Part shown: one piece after another, positions 1-10,516 of the stretch
Position numbering within the stretch: the first letter of the stretch is position 1
Layout of the letters: every line of letters starts with the position of its first letter
Origin: Diplodia intermedia
Lineage: Eukaryota > Ascomycota > Dothideomycetes > Botryosphaeriales > Botryosphaeriaceae
Direction: 5' to 3'
NCBI GenBank assembly: GCA_021495925.1
Contig: JAKEKT010000003.1
Span: 620,001-684,000, forward strand
Length of the DNA: 64,000 nt
Made by a program: the position numbers and the translations under genes
Notes under the pieces: generated by a model
What the model was told of the DNA's origin: nothing
Database searches by the model: none
What the model saw: the letters and a program-made list of their open reading frames with translations, nothing else

Positions 1-1168
1 GCATGGGCGCCAGGAGCAATTTTTGCGCACGCCTCGTCGCGGCTGCGCTTCGGCTTCGGCCCCGTGCCTGCAGCTCTGGCTGCTGGTGTTTCCGTTATGT
101 AACCTCCAGGCCGCCGTGTGGCGCGTGTGCCAGAGCCGCGTCGCTGACTGGATGCCGCGCGATGATGCGACCATGCGCTACAGTAAATATGGGGTAATGG
201 CGTCGTAACAGAAACCATCCCGTGAATCGCGAGATCGCTTCCCGCCCGCGTGCTCGCGCAAAAGGCCCAGACTGCTGCCTCTGTGCCTCCTGCTCTGCCT
301 GCCTCAACAACGGCCCAGGTAAGCAGCTGCGGCCGCGCCCGCCCATGACGCCCGCCCCGGCCACACCGCACACCGCGCTCCGCACACGCCTGCTGTGCTG
401 TTGTCCTGGGGACCCGTCGCCTGCACGCCGGCGATCCGGGGCAGGACAGCTCATGCTCTGGACGTGCTCGCTGACGCAGCGCTGGCCTGTGCCTGCTCCA
501 TCGTGGCCTCGAACGCGCAGTCACAGGACTCAGGGGAGGCTGAACGAGAACCTTCTGCTGCCAATAATGCTCGCCAATACGCTACCTACCTAGTCCTACG
601 GCGTTCCGACAGCGGCAACGCACAAGCAGGCATTCTCGCGTTCCTGGCCGGCCATGTCCTAGCGCCATCCCCAGACTGCGCTCCCGCCCCTAGTCCATTA
701 CCCCAGACCGCTGCGAGCAATTGCCTCATCGCCCCGCTCCTGCCGGTCAATGAGGGGCCTTGCGTCTGTTGGGATCAAGTAATTCGTGCCACTCCGGGTG
801 TCATTGCGTAAGAGAAGTCCGTCAAATCCCTCAACCTTGTGAAAATGCCAAACGCCGGGGTATTGTGTGCAGTCCAGACAAATGCAGTCGAAAGTGCGGA
901 GAAGGGAAGTCGGGATTTGGTAACAGAAACAGCAGGAACGCGGCGGTAAGCGAAAATGCGGGGAAGGCCAACCCTGGCAGTGGCTCCAGCCGGAACCAGA
1001 GGGCTGAGCCGGCATGACACGTAGATCGCTTTCCGGAAGATGCTCGCTCGGGAGCCTCGCCGAGGGGACAAGGGGTGGTTGTCGTGAGCACCCCGCGTGA
1101 TGATGAGCGTGCCCCTAAGCTGATGCGAGGCGAAATGACGAATCTCCGAAGGGGGCTTGCGCGAGACC
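1..1168. other. Intergenic region, no gene recognised
   Basis: GC-rich sequence downstream of the arp1 gene. It contains several overlapping open frames of 60-155 codons on both strands, but their composition (Ala/Arg/Pro/Ser rich, no recognisable motif) is what GC-rich non-coding DNA gives by chance. I see no RNA gene or repeat here. The part next to 1168 probably holds the arp1 3' untranslated region. Confidence 0.5.
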
Positions 1169-2512
1169 TCATGCGAACTTCTGGTGGATAATGTCCGGAT
1201 TTTCCTGCCACTCGTCCTTCTCCACCCACATCTGCTGATCATTAGCCTCCGTGCTAGCTAAGGGGTAGTTGCGCGACTGACCTTCTTGAACGTGCTCAAC
1301 CCGGCCAGAATGCTGCCGCCCGTCCACGTGGTGTACTTGCGCTCAGGAGGCGCGTATATTTTGATCCTCATGTCCTTAACCGCGAGTCGCTGCACCTCGT
1401 GCAGTAGTCGGTCGCCGAATCCCTTCGTCAGCGTGGACCCGCCCGAGAGCACAATGCTCCCAAACAGATCCTTGCGCAGGTCCAGATCGGTCCTGTTGAT
1501 CGCGTTGACGACGAGCTGGTGGACACCTTGGTACTCTGATCCAATGAGCTCCGGGTTGAACAGGATCTCAGGAGCCCGGAAGCGCTCGGCGCCGATCTAA
1601 TTTCGCTCGTCATTAAGGAGGCAAAAAGGCCGCAGCGACCGGGGAAGCTTACCTTGAGCTTCTTTCCATCTGGCAACTTGTACTCGACGCTCTTCTCGTT
1701 CGCTCTGGCAGTGCTGCCCGACCATTCCTTCTCCTCCTTGACGGGATCCAGGCAGACGTAGGAGTGTGTTTCCTTGATGTTGCGCACAATCTCCTTCTCA
1801 GCGCTCGTGTGGAACACATAGCCGCTTTTCCTCAGCAGCATCTGGAGGTGTTCCGTCACATCACGCCCAGCGACATCTATCCTCTGCACCGCATTGTTGA
1901 TTTGGAATCCACCATAGACTGGCACCGCGTGGGAAACGCCGTCACCGGCATCGAGGACAACACCGGTAGTGCGACCGGATGCGTAGAGTGACAGGACAGC
2001 TTGTATAGAGGTGTAAAGTGCGGGCACGTTGAACGTCTCGAACAAGATCTGAGCTGCAGTGTCGCGGTTGGTGCGCGGATTCAGCGGGGGCTCCGTGAGC
2101 AGGACAGGGTGCTGCATGTCGCGTATGGTCAGCGAGATGGTCGTAGCAAATAATCGGAGGGAACGCCAGCTAGCTCGAATGAGGCAGCACACGACTGGAA
2201 ACTCACATCCTCGCTCACTGTCTTCAGCTCCTCAGCGTAGACATATTGCCATATCCTTTCCATGTCGTCCCAGTCCGTGACGATGCCGTGCTCCAATGGA
2301 TAGTTGATCTTCAGCAGACCTCTCAGTTCTTGTGCCCGCCGTCCGATGAAGACGTCACCCTCGAGAGCTCCGGCAAGAGCCCTGACGTGCTTCGGACGGC
2401 CGACATAGGATGGGAAATAGCATTTCGGAAGATCCTGGCCAGCAAAGCCCGCTCGAATTGTTCCACTGCCGTTATCGAGCACAATGGGTGCGTTGAGGAG
2501 TCTAGAGCCCAT
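1169..2512 (-). CDS. arp1: Actin-related protein Arp1 (centractin), dynactin subunit
   Basis: Arp1 forms the short actin-like filament of dynactin, the dynein activator that drives retrograde transport and nuclear migration in hyphae. Four exons join in frame: 2207-2512, 1653-2111, 1282-1596 and 1169-1231, with GT donors and AG acceptors at every junction. The product is 380 residues, the usual Arp1 length. The actin-fold nucleotide-binding signatures are visible: DNGSGTIRAGFAG near the N-terminus, GRPKH, VLDAGDGVSHAVP in the second exon and LSGGSTLTKGFGDRL in the third. The last 20 codons give the actin-type C-terminus, in which W..NPDIIHQKF follows an ATG codon that is internal, not a start. 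It is closer to Arp1 than to conventional actin by the motifs GALEGDVFIG and HGIVTDWDDMERIW. The start at 2512 is the first ATG of the open frame. The gene looks intact. Confidence 0.93.
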
Positions 2513-3189
2513 GGCGGAGGACTGGTCGTAGCTTGTCTATCGATGGCGCTGGTCGGTGCGAGAGCGGCGGCGGTCGGGAGGAGATTGCGCGCCGAGGTTG
2601 GGGAGCTCTTAGCAGAGCTTCGGTGGGGTGGCAACAGATGCGCTTGTCCAAGCACGTTGGTGTTGTCGTTGCGCGAGGTTGACGCGCCGCTTGCCGCTTG
2701 CAAGGGTCCACAGCGCCGCTACACACACACCGCCAAAAAGTGGAAGCCGCAGAGAAGCCGCGTATTGGCGGTGTGTGCTACCCACCACCGGCCGCGACTA
2801 AACCTAGCGGCCAGCGCCAAGAGATCTCAAAAAGCACGCTTTCTATCACGCGTCAACAGAGGCGTCTGGCGCGCTGTGGAACACCACTTTCATTTCCTTG
2901 CCGGTATCAAGCCGCACCCATCATGTATCAAGGGTACTTTTTACCACTAGGCTCGTGCTGGACTCACAGGCGTTTGTAGTGTTTCGCGAGGACTGTTGCG
3001 GTCCGAAGAGTTTTTGTCTAGAAGTGATGTGCTGGCCAATGACATCTGCTCTTGTGCCCGTGCACTCTCCAAGCTGGTAGTATCAACAAACAGTGTGACA
3101 GCATATGCAGCACCAAAAGTTCGTTTTCCAAGGTATGACTATGACTGTATGTCCGCCGCAAAAGTCGATGTTCGTGGCCCAACCACACA
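2513..3189. other. Intergenic region between arp1 and the P4H-like gene
   Basis: Holds the arp1 promoter and the 3' end of the hydroxylase gene. Open frames here are short and without recognisable features. Nothing else is seen. Confidence 0.5.
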
Positions 3190-4018
3190 TTACCTACGAA
3201 CGCACAGGTCGCTGCGAATGACCCATTTCTCACCTGCCAAAACCTCCCTACCTTCATGCAGCATGCAGTCTGCCCCATGCTTATGAAGCAAGGCCATGCC
3301 GACTTCCAACCCCACTTCAATAGGGTCTGGCGGAGGGTCCCTTTTGGACGCTTTCTTCAGTGGATCCGGGTAAAAGACCGTCTCGCCTCCAATGCATCCT
3401 GTGGCGGGGGAGGTTAGATAGAGAAGCAGCGTCCAAGTTGTCCGAGCCTGAATGTCTTTCTCTCCGGGTATCACAACGTTGTTGAAGTCATCGTCTGTGC
3501 CTCCTTAGCGGCGTCAGGCTGGCAGTGCTACGGGGCTGCTTACAGTGTTGGTCGAAGAACTGGCCCTTGGAATAGCGATAAATGCGGATGTTGGGATTGA
3601 GTCCCACAACTTCACCGCCCCAGAGCGCCTTCCTCTCCGCCTCAGTCATGCGCAGCCCATCTTCGGAATCGACGTTGCCGAGCACAACATCCTTGAGGGC
3701 TGTTTCTTCCCACAATCTCTTGGCGAAGAGCGGATCTTGGATTTGAAAGCGGTCATTTACTCGCACTGCGTCTCCTTTCTTCGGCTTCCCTGGAGTCGTG
3801 GTGAGGGGCAGCGAAGAGAGGAAAGACACATACGTCTTGCAGAGCGAAGACGGCCAGAAATTAGGCAGTGTTACAATCTGCTCTGGGACGACTTCTTGCA
3901 GCGACAGGTCTGAAGGCGGAATGAGAGGTTTGAAGGCAGGCCAGTTTGGCGGCGGCAGCTCTGGCTGGGCGGCAGCAGGCTTGGTCGCAGCGTCTTTCTT
4001 CTTGCCTTTTGGCGGCAT
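3190..4018 (-). CDS. 2OG-Fe(II) dioxygenase, prolyl 4-hydroxylase-like
   Basis: A non-haem iron, 2-oxoglutarate-dependent oxygenase of the P4H alpha-subunit-like family. Exons 3544-4018 and 3494-3190 (intron 3495-3543) give 259 residues. Splicing rebuilds the iron ligand motif across the junction: exon 1 ends in ..FFDQH plus one base, and exon 2 completes Tyr-Asp, giving H-Y-D. The distal ligand is in LHEGREV, followed by GEKWVIRSD, where Arg is the likely 2OG carboxylate anchor. Wall sequence GGETVFYPD matches the P4H jelly roll. The N-terminus is Lys/Ala/Pro-rich with no signal peptide, so the protein is probably cytosolic or nuclear rather than a collagen-type ER enzyme. An in-frame ATG 15 codons upstream (4063) is a possible alternative start. 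I prefer 4018 because it begins the family-like MPPKGKKK tail. The substrate is unknown. It is divergently arranged with the forkhead gene. Confidence 0.85.
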
Positions 4019-4314
4019 TGCGGCTGGCGCGGCTTGACGGTGCAGCGGGAACGTGCGGCTCAAAGGAGGGCGTGCAACGGAATGCTGCCTGCAGTGGTCG
4101 GATGACGATGACTATTCCGGTCTGCAGCTAGCCGCACCCGCAAAACGAAGGCTGCGCTCGCTCCCTCTCCGCCCAACTTCACGGCGAGCGCTGAGCCGCG
4201 ATAGACGACGGCGAGAGGAGAACCGCTCACCGCCCGCCGCGTGGACCGCCTGCAGGCTCGGCAGACAACAAATCTGGATAATCTTCGGCCAGCGCGCGCC
4301 AAGCCTGAGATTTC
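4019..4314. promoter_or_regulatory. Divergent promoter region, P4H-like / forkhead genes
   Basis: About 300 bases separate the minus-strand hydroxylase start (4018) from the plus-strand forkhead open frame (4315). If the forkhead protein starts at the later Met (4534), the gap is about 515 bases. The region is GC-rich with no clear TATA box. Shared control of the two genes is inference. Confidence 0.4.
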
Positions 4315-7300
4315 ATGATCGCTCCAGCGTCCCTCACCCGCCGCGACAGCGATTCCGCGCTGCCGCCGACCACCTTCGCCGGCCTAGCTTTCACTGTCGC
4401 TCGGGAGCGCAGTCGCAGACGACTGCCAGCCAGGCCTGCCGCCCCGCCCGCGCCCGCCCTGGTTGCTGCTTCCCCGCCGTATGCGCGCCCTTCTCCATTC
4501 GCGACGCAAGATGCCGATGCCGAAACCGCCGTCATGATGGAGGAGAAAGAGACAACCACCACCAGCCCCGGCGCTCTGCCGGACGCGACAATCATGCAAG
4601 GCATAGAAGGCGCGCCTGCCGTCCCCGACGCCCAGCCCGACGCCCAAGCGCCGTCTGACGCCCCGGATTCGACGCTGCCACCGCCTGCGCCTGCCGTGGA
4701 AGGCGCCAGTGACAATCTCGCACCACCCAGCGCTCCCGCCGAAGGGGAAGTGGCACAGGAAGAAAGCTCAAATGGCGCACAAACGCAAGCGCCCGACGAA
4801 AAGCAAGCAAACCAGCCAGACACCACAAAGCCCGACGGCACGCCTGTGCCTGTGCCTATCGAGACGGCTGCCAACGATCAGCCCACCGCCGATGCCGACC
4901 CTACGCAGCCTTTAGAGGAAGTGCCTCAGGTCAACAGCATTGTGCCTAACGTTGCAAACTTGCCTGATCCTTTCGTCTCCGGGCCGCAAGACCTGAGCAG
5001 CGAGGCAAACCTAGCCGCGTTGCTGATGGACGGCTCCAGTAACCAGGAATACTTCGCCAACATGGATGTTGAACCATCCAATCCCGTGGCAATTCCCCCC
5101 GATATGCTCGCCCCGACTTATCCAGCCCTTCAGGCCGAAGACAGCCGGCAGTGTGCTTTCGCCAAACTCGAGTTTCCCGATGGAGATTTCTACATGACAA
5201 CGTACACGGTGGAGCTGGGCCGAGACACTCGTGCGTTCCGGCAGGAGATGCGGAAGCGTAATCAGGAAGAGCACCCGGACCATCAAGCGGCTGGCAATGG
5301 GGGAGAGGGCCCGCAAACACCCATGAGGCCCACTGCTCCTAGTGTAGCAAGTGTCTGTCGCAGCAACCTCAGCGAGTGCGGTGGTATCATGGGAGGAGAG
5401 GACTATCATGTAAATGTCGCGCCCTTGAAGCGGAAAAGGAAGAAGAAAGAAGCAAAATCCGCCAGCTCGTCCTCACAGCGCATTTCCCGGAAGAGTTCCA
5501 TCGCTGGCAGCAATGCTTTCGAACCGGTAGATTACAACGAACTTGTTTACCAGTCTCAACCGGACCCCTCTTCCTTCCTCCCTGACCCTCACGAAGTTCC
5601 CTTGGTACCCATTCATCCACCGACGTCGGACAGCGGCCCGGTTGGCCACAAAGGCATCTCCAGGAAGCACCTCAAGATTTACTATAGCTTTGACACCCAG
5701 GTTTTCGAAATGAAGGTGCTTGGCAGGAACGGTGCTTTCTTGAACGAAGTTCACTACATGCCGGAAAACGATGCCGTCGAGCTCCACGATGGAGACAAGA
5801 TCCAAATCGGCGCCGTTACTATGATGTTCAGGCTACCAAATGCTCCGGTCGATGACGAAGATGTCCGCTCAGAAAGTTCCGACAGCATCAGTGGGGGCAT
5901 CAGCCTCAATTTCGAAGACGGACGAGGCCAGAGTATCATTCCTGATGATGATGAGAGCGATGACGATGGCTTCAGCTATGCTGAGCAATATGACTTTAGC
6001 CCACACGCCTATGGCTGGGATTCTGAAGAAGAGGAGTTCTCTGCTGATGACGATGCAGAAGATGAATATCGCGAGCATGAAAATCTACCAAAGGTGAAGC
6101 TCAAGTTGAAGCTCAAACAACCATCTCAGCAAGCGCCGGCCAAGCAATCGAAGGCGGAAGCTCGCCTCAAGAGGAAAAAGAAGAAGGAGAAGGAGAAGGA
6201 GAAGCTCAAAGCCAAGCGAGAAGCGAAGGCGAAGGCCGCAGGGAAGACAGCTCCGAAAGTTCAACATCATGATGCAGCCGACGACCCTGGGAAGGACAAG
6301 GTCAAAGAAAAAGAAAAGGAGAGGGAGAAAGAGAAAGAAAAGAAGGAGAAGAAGGAGAAGGTTGCATCGAAAACCGCTTCAAAGACGGCTTCAAAGACAA
6401 CCTCGAAGGCACCCTCAAAAGCACCCTCGAAGACGGTGTCTCAGCCCAAGGAGAAGAGCGAAGCTGCATCGCAAGTCAGCATTGTCCCCCCTGAAGATAT
6501 TCCACAGCCGAGTACGGAGATACCGCAACCCGAGATCAAGACAGAAGATGCCAAGGACAAAGAAGAGAAGAAGTCTGAAGCGCAGTCGAACAAGGACAGT
6601 AGTGGCAGGCGCGTCCTGACGGCCGAAGAAGCCGAGAAGCTTGGTCTTGAGCCTGGAACGGTCATCGAGAGGAAGAAGGGACCAGGCCGACCACCGAAGG
6701 ATGGTATCATGTCCAAACGTGAGAAGGCCGAGATCATGCGGCGCAAGAAAGAAGCCGAAAAAGCCAGAAAGTTGGGACTCGACCCAGAGTCTATCACGAA
6801 GGTTGATCTCACCCGCCCCCGCGAGAAGAAGGAGGGAGAAGGAAAATCGGAGAAGAAACCCAAGGAAGGCACCGAGGGCGAGTCTGCAGGTCCAGATGGC
6901 GAAGGACAAGGCGCAGAGAAGAAATCCGTCAAGATTTCGAGGCCACTGCGTACACCATCGCCAGAGATGAAAGAGTCCGACTACACGGAAGAGCAGCTTC
7001 AGCGCCCGGCAGCCAACTACGTCGTTCTCATCCATGAAGCCATCTCGCAATCGAAGGAAGGGAAGCTCAATCTCCAGCAGATCTACAGTGCCATTGAGCG
7101 AAAATACCCCTACTACAAGTTCAAGACCGGGACTACAGGCTGGCAGAGCAGTGTCCGACATAACCTCGGTCAACACGACGCTTTCCGCAAAGCTGAGAAG
7201 GAAGGGAAGGGCTGGCTCTGGGCCATCAACCCCGGAGTTTCCATCGAGAAAGAAAGGCGGAAACGGGTTACCCCTCCACCGCAGGCTCCTCCCAGACCTT

Positions 7301-8856
7301 ACTATCCCCCGAGCCATCAATCTCCTTACGGTATGCCCCATGGTGCACCCGGCTATCAGCACCCTCCTGGCCAATATCCCCCAAGGCCGCCAGCAGCTCC
7401 TGGCCAAGCGTACCCAGCTGCGCAGCAACGCACCTACCAATCTCCTTATGGCTCTCAACCTCTCGGACAAGCAGCACAGCCGGCTCAGCATCGACCGCCA
7501 TATGGACCTCCCAACGGCGCTCGGCCGCCTTACCCCAGTCCTTACGGAGCCTCTCCTTACGGCGCTCCACCGGGCGCACCTGCTATGCCTTATCCTCCGA
7601 ATTCATCAACACCACTCCCTCCCGGAAGCTCATACGCAACGGCTGGCCCATCGCCTTACGCGCCGGCAGGCGCACCTGCTTATTCCCCGCCAGCTCACGC
7701 ACCGGCTTATCCTCCCCGTCCACCACATCCTACGCAGCCGCAACATGTCCAGCCGGGAACATCGCAGCCCCCGCAGCACCCTGGACAGCACAGCGCCACG
7801 CCAACGCCTGGCTCTGCCACCAACCCGCCCAATGAACCCATTCCGCCACGGAAACCTAATCTGTATTCGGACACGGCGCCATATGCCCCAATTCTGAACG
7901 GTTTCCGCGATTATTACATCAAGAACGCCCATACCATGCTTAAGCGCAAGCTGACGCGGGATGAAATTACCAAGCTCACCGATCGTGGCCTGGAACGCGC
8001 CCTCCATCCAGAGAGGTACTTGCCCAAGACGGAGGAAGAAATGGATGAGAGCGCAAAGCTGGATCTCAAAGACGAGAAAGATATCGAAGATGCTGTCAAG
8101 GGGATGTTGAAGCAGTTCAACCATGGCTATGTCGTCGAGGAGGCTGAGAGGCGGGTTGGAAAGACACCAACGGCGGGACCTACGCCTGCTGGGCCGTTGC
8201 AGGCAAACGGAAGTGCTCCGACTCCAGTGCAGAACACTGCCTCAGATCATGTTCATGCTGGTCAAACTCCGGTTCCAGCTCCGAGCACAACGGATAGTCA
8301 ACCTGTTGAGGGTATTCCCAGCGTTTCTGGCTCTAGTGTCCCATCCACTTCTCAGGGTCGAGCACCACCGCAGTCAGTCCCATCTCAGGTACAGATTAGT
8401 GGTTCCGAGCCAGTTACAGCCTCAGATGTTACTTCACAGCAGACTTCAAACACCCCGCCGTCCATGGATACTGCAAAGGTCTCGATACCACAAACCCACC
8501 AGAATGCCTTGCAGACAAACACGAACAACACCGCCCAATCTCAGCCTGCGGCGACTTCGACGCCGGCAACGGCAGCGCCCATGCCGTTCTCCACTGCGCA
8601 GCAAGTGCTGCCGCCACGTGCGAACGGCACGAGCACCCCTGTGCCGCCGCCGGTTGAAGCACTGACTCCAATGGGCGGAAGTCCAAAGCCTGGAACGCCT
8701 GTGAATGCAACACCCCCAGCACCTGGTTCTGGACAAACTGCAGGCAAGCGGTCGTCGCCTATCACTGTTCCTGGAATTGGCGTCAAGCGGAGTCTAGACG
8801 GTGATGCAACAGGCGAGCATGGGGGCGAAGCGAAAAAGCCAAAAGTCAAGGGTTGA
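4315..8856 (+). CDS. fhl1: FHL1-type transcription factor with FHA and forkhead domains
   Basis: Intronless open frame of 1513 codons. A forkhead-associated (FHA) phosphopeptide-binding fold starts near residue 279 (ELGRD near 300), is interrupted by roughly 130 low-complexity residues, and resumes at HKGISRKHLKI (~444) to ~510. A Lys/Glu-rich linker follows. The forkhead DNA-binding domain is at ~898-990, with GWQSSVRHNLGQHDAFRK and KGWLWAINPG. In yeast, Fhl1 has the same FHA plus forkhead order and controls ribosomal-protein genes with Ifh1. The WQSSVRHNL/KGKGWLW style resembles Fhl1 more than Fkh1/2. After the forkhead comes a Pro/Tyr-rich region with repeated SPYG, then a conserved-looking block at ~1187-1290 (YAPILNGFRDYY) and a Ser/Thr/Pro tail ending in basic residues. 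The true start may be Met74/75 (4534), since the first 73 residues are low-complexity Ala/Arg/Pro. Nuclear location is inferred. Confidence 0.88.
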   Translation: MIAPASLTRRDSDSALPPTTFAGLAFTVARERSRRRLPARPAAPPAPALVAASPPYARPSPFATQDADAETAVMMEEKETTTTSPGALPDATIMQGIEGAPAVPDAQPDAQAPSDAPDSTLPPPAPAVEGASDNLAPPSAPAEGEVAQEESSNGAQTQAPDEKQANQPDTTKPDGTPVPVPIETAANDQPTADADPTQPLEEVPQVNSIVPNVANLPDPFVSGPQDLSSEANLAALLMDGSSNQEYFANMDVEPSNPVAIPPDMLAPTYPALQAEDSRQCAFAKLEFPDGDFYMTTYTVELGRDTRAFRQEMRKRNQEEHPDHQAAGNGGEGPQTPMRPTAPSVASVCRSNLSECGGIMGGEDYHVNVAPLKRKRKKKEAKSASSSSQRISRKSSIAGSNAFEPVDYNELVYQSQPDPSSFLPDPHEVPLVPIHPPTSDSGPVGHKGISRKHLKIYYSFDTQVFEMKVLGRNGAFLNEVHYMPENDAVELHDGDKIQIGAVTMMFRLPNAPVDDEDVRSESSDSISGGISLNFEDGRGQSIIPDDDESDDDGFSYAEQYDFSPHAYGWDSEEEEFSADDDAEDEYREHENLPKVKLKLKLKQPSQQAPAKQSKAEARLKRKKKKEKEKEKLKAKREAKAKAAGKTAPKVQHHDAADDPGKDKVKEKEKEREKEKEKKEKKEKVASKTASKTASKTTSKAPSKAPSKTVSQPKEKSEAASQVSIVPPEDIPQPSTEIPQPEIKTEDAKDKEEKKSEAQSNKDSSGRRVLTAEEAEKLGLEPGTVIERKKGPGRPPKDGIMSKREKAEIMRRKKEAEKARKLGLDPESITKVDLTRPREKKEGEGKSEKKPKEGTEGESAGPDGEGQGAEKKSVKISRPLRTPSPEMKESDYTEEQLQRPAANYVVLIHEAISQSKEGKLNLQQIYSAIERKYPYYKFKTGTTGWQSSVRHNLGQHDAFRKAEKEGKGWLWAINPGVSIEKERRKRVTPPPQAPPRPYYPPSHQSPYGMPHGAPGYQHPPGQYPPRPPAAPGQAYPAAQQRTYQSPYGSQPLGQAAQPAQHRPPYGPPNGARPPYPSPYGASPYGAPPGAPAMPYPPNSSTPLPPGSSYATAGPSPYAPAGAPAYSPPAHAPAYPPRPPHPTQPQHVQPGTSQPPQHPGQHSATPTPGSATNPPNEPIPPRKPNLYSDTAPYAPILNGFRDYYIKNAHTMLKRKLTRDEITKLTDRGLERALHPERYLPKTEEEMDESAKLDLKDEKDIEDAVKGMLKQFNHGYVVEEAERRVGKTPTAGPTPAGPLQANGSAPTPVQNTASDHVHAGQTPVPAPSTTDSQPVEGIPSVSGSSVPSTSQGRAPPQSVPSQVQISGSEPVTASDVTSQQTSNTPPSMDTAKVSIPQTHQNALQTNTNNTAQSQPAATSTPATAAPMPFSTAQQVLPPRANGTSTPVPPPVEALTPMGGSPKPGTPVNATPPAPGSGQTAGKRSSPITVPGIGVKRSLDGDATGEHGGEAKKPKVKG

Positions 8857-9997
8857 ACAAGCTGGTTAGGATTGCAGGTAGTGTTGTACGTTCCTGTATC
8901 TACTCGACCACTATTGACGAAAACCAGGCGTATCGGACTTGGGAGTTCACGGGCGGGCAGGTAATGCATAACGAGCTATATCACAGCGACATTGATATCC
9001 GGCATGCAGGGATTGTTCCGTTTTTCACACGGCGTTTATTGCAGATTTTGCTCTTGGCTTCAGCATCGCATCTTTCACGCTCCAGAAGTCCATCGTCATC
9101 GATTTGATGATGTCTGGCATACGCGTACGGAAAAGTCGGGTCCTTTCGAGCCCAATAGCGCAGCAAGGGGTATTACCACGGCCCGGTGTCGGCCAGGCGT
9201 TTGTGTCTTTTGCTTCAATAACGGTCAGACTTGCCAACAAATGGCTCTCGTTCTCAGCCTTGGCTACGTTTTCGTGGCAGTGTAGCTGAGTTTTCTTCGT
9301 ATTGTGTACATATATTGTTCGGCACAGTCAATTCCACAAGCATTCGACAGGAGTCTCTGAACATGCTCCCGCCCGGGTTTAGAGATTTGGCTTAAACACA
9401 TCGAGCAGTTGTCAGGATCCGGACTGAGCGGCAAAAGCAGCGCAGGAAAAAAAAAAAAACCAACCAAGCGGTAAATGAGAACCGCCTCACCCGGAGCCGC
9501 ACCGGGGAGCAGCAATGGCTTGGATTATATCTTGTTTGCCGTATGGCGAACGTCTGTTTACAACATCGCCTTCTTGATCGTGGCTATTCTATGCTAAGGA
9601 AAAGAAAACGACAACGGAATGCGAGGTTAAAGTCTATACAGTACAGTGTTCCAGCAGCAGGGATTGCGATGTTATCCAGTCTCCCATTTTGGAACGAGCG
9701 AAGTGCCTGGGATGGATGCACTGCTCGAAGGATACATCTGGTTTACTCTGGGTGTAAGAATGACAAAGCAGTAAATTATGCACAAGCCCTGCGCCATGAT
9801 GTGCCAAGACCGTTGTTTGGCGAGTCATTCCAACGGTGTCCATGCTGGCGGCGAGCTGCGGGGACCGACGGCGGGGTCCGAGTATCAAACAGCTTGACGG
9901 TTTTGCTGGGCGATTGACAAACCACCGCCCGCCTATCCTTTAAGTCGCGTCGCACAACCCCCCCTCCAAGCCGCTCGCGCCTCGCGAACCACAACCA
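8857..9997. other. Intergenic region, no gene recognised
   Basis: Between the forkhead and hydroxyisourate hydrolase genes, with an A-run around 9448-9460. The small open frames have no recognisable features. Probably the 3' untranslated region of one gene and the promoter of the next. Confidence 0.5.
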
Positions 9998-10516
9998 ATG
10001 CCCAAGCCCAGACCGGACGCAGTCAACCGCGCAGTCGCACTCGCAGAACAATTAGCCAACCGGTCGGCCGCCGCCCACGCCCACGCCCAACAATCCTCCA
10101 CCGCCATGGCCCAGAAGCGCCCACCGATCACTTGCCACGTCCTTGACACGACAGCCGGCCGCCCCGCCGCCTCGATCCCCGTCAGCCTCACGCTCCTGTC
10201 CCCGTACGGCCCGAGCACGCCGCTCTCGGCGACGACCAACGGCGACGGACGAGTGACTGCGTGGGCGGCTCCCGCCGGCGACCCGACCACGCTGGAGGAG
10301 ATCTTCCACAACATCAAGGAACACGAGGAGAGTGGGGAGCATGCGGAGATGGTGTGGGCGCTGAAGTTCGAGACCAAGGCATACTGGGAGCAGCGCGGCG
10401 TGCAGGCCTTCTTCCCCGAGGTCGAGATCAAGTTTGTGGTGCGCGGGCGCGACGAGCACTACCACGTCCCCTTGCTGCTGGGGCCTTTCAACTACACGAC
10501 GTACCGGGGATCGTGA
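9998..10516 (+). CDS. 5-hydroxyisourate hydrolase (transthyretin-like)
   Basis: Hydrolyses 5-hydroxyisourate, the product of urate oxidase, to OHCU in the purine-to-allantoin pathway. Single exon, 172 residues. The catalytic core starts at ~42 with ITCHVLDTTAGRPA (the family's N-terminal His motif) and ends with the diagnostic C-terminal YRGS. The region around GDGRVTAW and the FFPEVEIKF strand also fit. The core would be complete from Met37 (10106), but the first Met at 9998 adds 36 residues that contain RAVALAEQL (residues 11-19). This is close to the peroxisomal PTS2 nonapeptide, R-[LVIQ]-x2-[LVIH]-x2-[HQ]-[LA], differing only by Ala at position 2. HIU hydrolases of plants and animals are peroxisomal through PTS2, so the upstream start is plausible. 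No other purine-degradation gene lies nearby. Confidence 0.9.
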   Translation: MPKPRPDAVNRAVALAEQLANRSAAAHAHAQQSSTAMAQKRPPITCHVLDTTAGRPAASIPVSLTLLSPYGPSTPLSATTNGDGRVTAWAAPAGDPTTLEEIFHNIKEHEESGEHAEMVWALKFETKAYWEQRGVQAFFPEVEIKFVVRGRDEHYHVPLLLGPFNYTTYRGS

